NCBI GenBank assembly: GCA_018398765.1
Contig: JAHBMJ010000360.1
Coordinates: 23,654 to 49,273, forward strand
Origin: Chromera velia
Lineage: Eukaryota; Sar; Chromeraceae
Direction: 5' to 3'
DNA: 25,620 nucleotides
The notes beneath the pieces are model-generated. The model was not told where the DNA came from, made no database searches, and saw nothing but the letters and a program-made list of their open reading frames with translations. The translations under genes and the position numbers were made by a program. This document shows, piece by piece, positions 22,857-25,620 of the stretch (positions are counted from its first letter, which is position 1; every line of letters begins with the position of its first letter).

Positions 22857-23358
22857 AGATGCAGACGAGGAAAAGGAAACCTCGCTCTGCCAAACCCTCC
22901 CTCCAACGCATGGGGGGGCCAGTGTGGGCGCCATGCAAACAAAACAAAAGCCGGTGCCGGCACCTTCAGGTACAGTCCAAGAATCGGGGCTGAACACATT
23001 TCGAGATACTACATACAGGCAACTGTTCATGCGAAAGAGACTCAGACAAGTCAAATTACAGACAGAATGAACCAAAAGAAGGGCGTGCGGTTAAGGGACA
23101 CTCAGACAAACACAGCTGTGTGACGAAATGCTCCTTCTCTCTCTGTTTTTCCCTCAGCTGATGACTGACTGACTGACTGACAGAGAACGAGGGCCCCACA
23201 AAAGAACAACCAGGACATGTACGGGTGAGACTGGGAGACGTCAAACTCGATTGCTCCAAAGGATTCGTGCCAGGCCAGAGAACTCAGAAGCAACTGCGGT
23301 GGACAAGACAAGACACAACAAATACAAGAAGACACATACAGACATAGAGACAGACTGA

Positions 23359-23392
<34 letters not shown>

Positions 23393-24995
23393 AACAGAGA
23401 AAAAGATTCGCATGTTCCGCCTTCTCTTTTCGTCCTTTTGTCCCGTTCAATCATTTATTCTGAACGAAAGGCGACGGTGCAAAATTGGCAGTCAGAAGGA
23501 CAGAAAAAGGACAAGCTGCCGTTCTTTCCTTCTCTGTTGAAAAAAAAAAAAAAAAGAATGAAGGACCAAGAGAGAGACAAACGAACGGACGGACGGATGG
23601 GCAGGAGAAAGACTGTAGAATAGAAAAAAGGTACCGTCCGGAAAGAACAGACAGTGGAAGGACAGAACGCAACAAACGAAAAGAACAAATTGACTGTCTT
23701 GTAGCAATGGATGTCAACCCTCTGCTGTCTCTCTCGAGCTGTGCCTCCGTCCGTTTCTCTGCCGGGCTGTTTCTACTTGTCTGTCTGCACTCTCTCATTC
23801 GACTTTTCTTCTTACCACAAAAGCAATGGCGAAGAAAGAAATTTGTTTCAGCTGCAGTCATACACACACACATACATACACACATGGAGCGATGTTTGGA
23901 AGAACGTGAATAGGAATGACGAATGCAATGCAATCAAAGATGAGTCTGACTCTGCACGCACAAGAGTGACACAAGGCAACACGGGGATCATGAAGGCAGG
24001 CATCGAGAAGTCCCCATTCACAGAAGGGAAAGACGGCAGAAGCAGTGCCAGGAAGTGCTGGCACCTGCTGTGAAGCATGTTTCTCGGTGGCTTGGTCATC
24101 CCATTTGTATCGATTTTGTTTTTTGTTTTTCCCTCTTCTTCTGAGGCCAGTGTGAGAGACAGTAAACAAAACACCACGAACTACACAAGTCAAAAACGAC
24201 ACTCTGCCTTACCGTGAATAAATCCGCATTGCATAAAGGAAAAGAAAGGCTCACCTCGGGGTATAGAGGTTTCCGATCGATATAGTATTTTTCAAACGCC
24301 AGCTGCAGCCGTGCATGTATCCATGTGGCAATTCATGCCGCAAGGGAGTGACGTGCTCAAGGAAGGAAGCAGTGAACGAAGAAAAAGCAGGAGGGGGGAT
24401 TCAGAGCCTCGGACATCGCTGAGAAGGCTTCATGGGTCTGGGAACAGAGCGGGCCAGGGGGTGCATTGAACCACAAATGCATGAACTGACAGGGACAGTG
24501 CGACACAAAGAGAATTCGAGGAGCGGCTGTGACAAGGAAGCAGAGTGCGAACTGAGACGGTGACCGTGTGGTAGCAAGAGGGAAAGGACGGCAGATGAGG
24601 GGAAAGTAAGGGAACAGGGATGTGCATGGGATGAGGTTTGGTTTGGTGGGCTGCGCTAGGTTGGCGTTGTTCGGCACAAGATGACACAAGAGAGCTGCTT
24701 AGATTCCCTCTCGACATCGGAGGAGCAGAAGGAGAGAGCGAGAAAGGCAGAGAAAGAGACAGAGAGATGCAGAACGGAAGAGACGGCGAGACGGGAAGCG
24801 ATAAAAGAAGATAGATGTGGGACTAGGTGCAGAGAGAAAACAGACGTAGACAGGGAAGAGCCCATGACTGGACTCAGAAGAGATGAGATCCTTGACGAGG
24901 GCTGAACAGGGATTGAGAAACGAAAAAAAAGAGAAAGAGAGCATCCGCACCTCAAATTCGAGAGGGTCTCTGAGTGGCTCCTCCTCCTCATTCAT
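8655..24995 (-). CDS. Eight-helix type-1 rhodopsin fused to PAS domains and a long disordered tail (about 23 exons, 2257 aa)
   Basis: Hand-built spliced gene. Exons in transcription order: 24995-24951, 24302-24255, 23851-23816, 23293-23182, 22315-21901, 21552-21428, 21117-20952, 20329-20244, 19955-19705, 19251-19111, 18602-17670, 17099-16930, 16541-16440, 16130-15934, 15505-15423, 14914-14819, 14251-14210, 13885-13759, 13528-13441, 13027-12109, 11829-10609, 10297-9878, 9605-8655. All junction phases agree and the total is 2258 codons with the stop. Predicted layout: helix 0 (32-52), helix A (68-91), Lys/Glu-rich loop (~110-205), helices B (222-247), C (263-283), D (~290-312), E (317-341), F (355-377) and G (386-408). 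Then a charged helix (409-475), Gly-rich linker (476-786), coiled coil (~800-860), PAC/PAS-like unit (~943-1016), second PAS-like unit (~1017-1135) and a low-complexity tail. Retinal-lysine candidate K397 and D393 lie in DAFVK. The rhodopsin assignment comes from motif order and spacing against bacteriorhodopsin; a light-sensing role is inferred. The most uncertain parts are the 5' end, the exon 10/11 junction and the first half of PAS1. Confidence 0.8.
9878..10297 (-). CDS. Exon 22: low-complexity tail (140 aa)
   Basis: Acceptor ctctgcag, donor ATT CAG|gttggt, phase 0/0. It encodes MVLEIESRVDPSAVG, then Ser/Gly/Arg-rich sequence including a poly-Gly patch and a basic patch (RQSRRRRQRKS) that could be a nuclear localisation or phosphorylation-rich motif. 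No domain recognised. Confidence 0.72.
10609..11829 (-). CDS. Exon 21: disordered Pro/Ser/Gly-rich tail (407 aa)
   Basis: Acceptor cttgcag, donor CAG|gtaggt (strong), phase 0/0. It begins TRDQVGDPNLNMQLDPNKPG, an echo of the exon-20 repeat, and continues as Pro/Ser/Gln-rich sequence with PPPPAPGSFPQPP-like patches. The last ~40 residues look more ordered: MLGGIAKAYAGDDTTRI, then an Ala/Leu helix ending AEELISQ. No family recognised. Confidence 0.78.
12109..13027 (-). CDS. Exon 20: end of PAS2, Pro-rich region, 35-aa tandem repeats
   Basis: Acceptor gcgtgcag, chosen donor ACG AAG|gtcggt. It starts LVREDPTHPTATANM, and LAVLDEDDPVTCFVGLWDLF could be the last PAS2 strands. The rest is Pro/Ser-rich and ends in about 3.5 units of a 35-residue repeat built on DPA..FPSG.GP.DPN..PGP. 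A second in-frame donor (AAG|gtacgg, about 12055) would add ~18 residues and is less likely on composition. Confidence 0.72.
12150..12500 (-). repeat. 105-bp coding tandem repeat in exon 20
   Basis: About 3.3 copies with a 105-base period: the CGGATCT or GGGATCT landmark recurs near 12201, 12306 and 12411 (plus-strand coordinates). It encodes 35-residue units of the form DPA...FPSG.GP.DPN..PGP....... Units differ by substitutions but keep frame and length. Confidence 0.8.
13398..13430 (+). repeat. (CA)n microsatellite
   Basis: About 16 AC units, immediately inside the intron after exon 19, a few bases from its donor. Confidence 0.95.
13441..13528 (-). CDS. Exon 19: PAS2, middle
   Basis: Acceptor ccgtgcag, donor GTC GG|gtcagt. 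It encodes VPLVSLLQPADCLALRDVMV and KKRMQRTV. 'LLQPADCLALRDVM' corresponds to the usual PAS 'xIHPDDxxxLRExL' helix. The donor lies next to a CA microsatellite. Confidence 0.75.
13759..13885 (-). CDS. Exon 18: PAS2, first half
   Basis: Acceptor cttgcag, donor GAG G|gtcggt. It encodes TRSRLQQLVDTAFQATMVVD, then VQEQIILEASPLLWMW and RSHRIE. 'LVDTAFQATMVVDVQEQII' fits the start of a PAS fold (helix, then the first two strands). Confidence 0.78.
14210..14251 (-). CDS. Exon 17: end of PAC and linker to PAS2
   Basis: A 42-nt exon, acceptor ctctcag, donor CAG|gtcagt, phase 0/0, encoding DVTTERLQNISADQ. It matches the D-[IV]-T-E-R motif that closes a PAC domain and leads into the next PAS helix. Confidence 0.8.
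14722..14786 (+). repeat. (CTAT/CTGT)n microsatellite
   Basis: Tetranucleotide array mixing CTAT and CTGT units in the intron after exon 16. Confidence 0.9.
14819..14914 (-). CDS. Exon 16: PAS1, PAC core
   Basis: Acceptor attcag, donor CAA|gttggt, phase 0/0. It encodes VLYEQPDGTVRWFRCGG and, after a basic loop, SSNVMRGYLQ. 'PDGTVRW' is the classic PAC strand (consensus DGSxRW). 'VMRGYLQ' with exon 17 'DVTTERLQ' matches the closing PAC motif (GxxxDITERK). Confidence 0.8.
15423..15505 (-). CDS. Exon 15: PAS1, helix before the PAC strands
   Basis: Acceptor cttgcag, donor ACA|gtaagt (strong). It encodes EHAQEPYRSRLEAAVKHIAK and FGGEFRTT. This resembles the PAS_3-type segment that runs from the pre-PAC helix to the EYR-like strand before 'DGSxRW'. 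Confidence 0.75.
15934..16130 (-). CDS. Exon 14: Gly-rich linker before PAS1
   Basis: Acceptor tttcag, donor ACT G|gtcggt. It encodes QVHSEGKNGGGAGPG, then a Gly/Glu-rich stretch ending SEPDLSGFWT. No domain recognised. The frame was chosen by phase with exons 13 and 15 and because it stays open. Confidence 0.6.
16440..16541 (-). CDS. Exon 13: end of coiled coil
   Basis: Acceptor tacgcag, chosen donor AGA GG|gtcggt. It encodes LQIEKTMADASSVLDLGEDMPLPQ and GLGFSLSVR. The internal ATG in a good context (ACCATGGCC at about 16522) looks like a gene start, but the upstream codons continue the helix of exon 12 in the same frame. Confidence 0.65.
16654..16683 (+). repeat. (CT)n microsatellite
   Basis: Fifteen CT units in the intron between exons 12 and 13. 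Confidence 0.95.
16930..17099 (-). CDS. Exon 12: amphipathic helix / coiled coil
   Basis: Acceptor tgtgcag, donor CTC CG|gtgagt (strong). It encodes SLNRDGSEGELSGRDQQLEMD, an alanine/lysine-rich helix, and SMANQLEEAGFSSQERIKEL. It joins to exon 13 as IKELRLQIEKTM, a continuous heptad-like helix. It precedes the PAS units, a usual place for a signalling helix. Confidence 0.7.
17375..17669 (+). repeat. CAGACAGG/CAGGCAGG-rich imperfect array
   Basis: Dense imperfect repeats of CAGA, CAGG and GACA in the intron after exon 11, reaching to its donor. Similar arrays occur at 10314-10440 and 19268-19292 in other introns of this gene. Confidence 0.8.
17670..18602 (-). CDS. Exon 11: Gly-rich low-complexity linker (311 aa)
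   Basis: Acceptor cacgcag, chosen donor CTG|gtctgt, phase 0/0. It starts VGIAAWEWDTTMPAW; the rest is Gly/Arg/Glu/Pro-rich with a GHGHGYHLGGG patch and a six-alanine run encoded by a GCN repeat at about 18058-18075. No domain recognised; probably disordered. A donor at CAACAG|gtaaag (about 17913) is stronger but gives the wrong phase for exon 12. Confidence 0.65.
18693..18748 (+). repeat. (CTAT)n / (AT)n / (ACAT)n compound microsatellite
   Basis: Compound array in the intron between exons 10 and 11. Confidence 0.85.
19111..19251 (-). CDS. Exon 10: charged cytosolic helix after helix G
   Basis: Acceptor cctgcag, phase 0. It encodes KQNREAAQLESLALEATFKR, then ISLWMEHRRRAMEEMRV, and ends LLERFGEM at ATG|gtgggg. 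It continues the helix begun in exon 9 and probably acts as the signal-transmitting or dimerisation helix. The frame stays open for ~80 bases past this donor, so the 3' boundary is uncertain. Confidence 0.65.
19705..19955 (-). CDS. Exon 9: rhodopsin helices F and G with the retinal-lysine motif
   Basis: Acceptor catgcag, donor GAG|gtcagc. Helix F contains NVISYFIYGVPYTIEIL with the conserved helix-F proline (P371). Helix G reads AMYTIFDAFVKSVNATVLFAL: D393 (codon 19812-19810) and K397 (codon 19800-19798) are four residues apart, as are D212 and K216 of bacteriorhodopsin. The bacteriorhodopsin W182, Y185 and W189 positions read I367, V370 and I374 in a hand alignment. The exon ends in a charged helix (SEWEVKAAENELLMRLKVE) leaving the membrane. 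Confidence 0.87.
20244..20329 (-). CDS. Exon 8: rhodopsin helix E
   Basis: Acceptor tttgcag, donor AGA G|gttggc. It encodes WGAWWVSWVGWLVSS followed by HQMVGFFCYDKHR. The WW pair matches the W137-W138 pair of bacteriorhodopsin helix E. Phases 2 in and 1 out agree with both neighbours. Confidence 0.8.
20741..20770 (+). repeat. (GA)n microsatellite
   Basis: Fifteen AG units in the intron between exons 7 and 8. Confidence 0.95.
20952..21117 (-). CDS. Exon 7: rhodopsin helices C and D
   Basis: Acceptor ggtgcag, donor CG|gtcggt. It encodes VRYCEWIIAVPNLIYLQ, the helix-C signature of type-1 rhodopsins (Arg, Tyr, acidic residue, Trp, then Pro). E266 (codon 21103-21101) occupies the bacteriorhodopsin D85 site; L277 occupies the D96 site. 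A second hydrophobic stretch (FLTAAYCATSFWGCLTF) is helix D. Confidence 0.85.
21428..21552 (-). CDS. Exon 6: rhodopsin helix B and B-C loop
   Basis: Acceptor tgtgcag, donor TAC G|gtcggt. It encodes a helix-B-like stretch (AAAVMCFVLLILTITYS) and ends SFHRPVYG. The spacing from the AKM start of helix B to the helix-C Arg is 45 residues, against about 41 in bacteriorhodopsin, and PVYGVRYCEW aligns with its IYWARYADW. Confidence 0.8.
21901..22315 (-). CDS. Exon 5: end of helix A and a large charged A-B loop
   Basis: Acceptor atctgcag; the split codon gives F81, then EAGTLACSAI completes helix A. A ~115-residue Lys/Glu/Pro-rich stretch follows, including a run of six lysines (about residues 116-121) and SEEEEKGK, then EEFTPNWLAK at the start of helix B. 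The donor is AT|gtccgt (phase 2). The corresponding bacteriorhodopsin A-B loop is only a few residues long. Confidence 0.7.
22796..22856 (+). repeat. (CA)n-(GA)n compound microsatellite
   Basis: A CA array (to 22832) passes directly into a GA array, in the intron between exons 4 and 5. Confidence 0.95.
23162..23181 (+). repeat. (GACT)n at the exon 4 donor
   Basis: On the minus strand this reads GTCAGTCAGTCAGTCA, so the exon 4 splice donor is the first unit of a tetranucleotide repeat. Confidence 0.85.
23182..23293 (-). CDS. Exon 4: end of helix 0, outer loop, start of helix A
   Basis: Acceptor accgcag in phase 0; ends at phase 1 (CTC T|gtcagt). It encodes LLLSSLAWHESF, a polar loop, and the hydrophobic YMSWLFFCGALVL. 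The donor sits inside a GTCA tandem repeat, so alternative donors 4 or 8 bases downstream exist, but only this one restores a hydrophobic helix A with exon 5. Confidence 0.65.
23361..23392 (+). repeat. (GCCA)n microsatellite
   Basis: Eight GCCA units in the intron between exons 3 and 4. Confidence 0.95.
23816..23851 (-). CDS. Exon 3: first half of helix 0
   Basis: A 36-nt micro-exon between gactgcag and gtaaga, phase 0/0, encoding LKQISFFAIAFV. Joined to exon 4 (LLLSSLAW) it makes a continuous ~20-residue hydrophobic helix, which is the main reason to accept so small an exon. Confidence 0.6.
24255..24302 (-). CDS. Exon 2: N-terminal segment before helix 0
   Basis: A 48-nt exon between gctgcag and gtgagc, phase 0 at both ends, encoding LAFEKYYIDRKPLYPE. 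It leads directly into the first membrane helix. The strong splice sites and clean 16-codon frame support it. Confidence 0.65.
24951..24995 (-). CDS. Exon 1: acidic cytosolic N-terminus
   Basis: Encodes MNEEEEPLRDPLEFE and ends GAG|gtgcgg in phase 0. The ATG at 24995-24993 has A at -3 and is the first ATG in this frame after an in-frame TAG about 80 bases upstream. The frame is open above the ATG, so a further 5' exon cannot be excluded; a CAG acceptor-like site lies near 25070. Confidence 0.6.
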
Positions 24996-25620
24996 CTTGG
25001 TTCGGCTCCACAAAGAATCCGACACTATTCCTTTGGAGCCCCTTTCGTCCAACCCCACGCTTATACGCTGCGTCTAGGGAGGACCTTCCACGGCAGAAAC
25101 ACACAAAACATTCCCCTTTCTCTACGCAGCCAGAAGCAGCAGCCGGAGAGGTCCTGCTTCAGTCTGAATCGAATAGCTGCATGGGAGTCTGCATGCACAC
25201 CACAACTTCTCCAGTGCACGCGGCCCGAAGTTTTTGCTCATTAAAGTGTGCCTCAGGTCGCTCACGTTCAGATTATTGCTTACTGTGTGACTGTGTCCTG
25301 ACATGGAGCCATTTCCAGCCTTCTGCGACTTAAGACGACTCAGACGAGAAATGACGAGACGAAGCAACTATCGAATGAGTGACAATGGCCCCGGAAAGCG
25401 AAGCGGGGGGCACTTAAAAAACAAAAATACCCCAGCCCACGTGCATGCACGCTGTCTTTCGGAAAAAATCTGACGCAAGCAAGCTTGCGAACGGCCCCGG
25501 AAAGCAAGAAAATTTACAACAAGTTCACCGTGGCGCAGTGCCACGCTATATATGCCCTGGCCCTTGAATTGTGACCAAATGGGCATATACCACCCTGACG
25601 TACCTATAGACAAACACCTA
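24996..25620. other. Upstream region of the rhodopsin-PAS gene
   Basis: Expected to hold the 5' UTR or promoter. I see no confident core promoter. Notable items are a direct repeat GGCCCCGGAAAGC (25387-25399 and 25493-25505), a TATATA run at about 25547-25553, and a small GTGGCGCAGTGCCAC palindrome near 25530-25544. A further 5' coding exon is possible. Confidence 0.4.

Overview
The window is eukaryotic nuclear DNA: a large intron-rich gene on the minus strand, long introns full of microsatellites, transposon debris, and an assembly gap (184 Ns at 6195-6378). The style (GT..CAG introns, many CAGACAGG-type repeats, long disordered protein tails) suggests a protist alga. A chromerid such as Chromera velia is my best guess from memory, but nothing in the sequence proves it.

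Right two thirds (8655-24995, minus strand): one gene of about 23 coding exons. I assembled it by hand from splice signals and reading phase. All 22 junctions are phase-compatible, all acceptors are CAG, all donors are GT with G at +5, and the chain sums to 6774 nt, i.e. 2257 residues plus a stop. The N-terminal ~410 residues form an eight-helix membrane domain that reads as a type-1 (microbial) rhodopsin. Helix C carries RYCEW..(x3)..P, helix E has a WW pair, and helix G has DAFVK, matching the Asp and the retinal-binding Lys of bacteriorhodopsin helix G. An extra N-terminal helix precedes helix A, as in the eukaryotic enzyme-rhodopsins. Helix G runs into a charged helix, a ~310-residue Gly-rich linker and a coiled coil. 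Then come a PAC-containing PAS-like unit, a second PAS-like unit, and a ~1150-residue Pro/Gly/Ser-rich tail with 35-residue tandem repeats. I see no kinase, cyclase or phosphodiesterase domain. The protein is therefore a candidate membrane photosensor (or retinal-binding sensor) that signals through PAS domains or partners.

Left third (1-8654): no complete gene recognised. It holds a pair of 469-bp direct repeats (1036-1504 and 5585-6053) differing almost only by transitions; a 35-bp inverted repeat around the N gap; a ~517-bp hAT-like MITE (6682-7198) with 17-bp terminal inverted repeats, an 8-bp target duplication and CCTAA-rich ends; a retroelement integrase fragment (about 7365-7612, minus); a 180-bp polypyrimidine tract; and one orphan exon-like segment (5190-5356, minus).

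The right end (24996-25620) is upstream of the first recognised exon. It should contain the 5' UTR or promoter, or possibly an unrecognised 5' exon.
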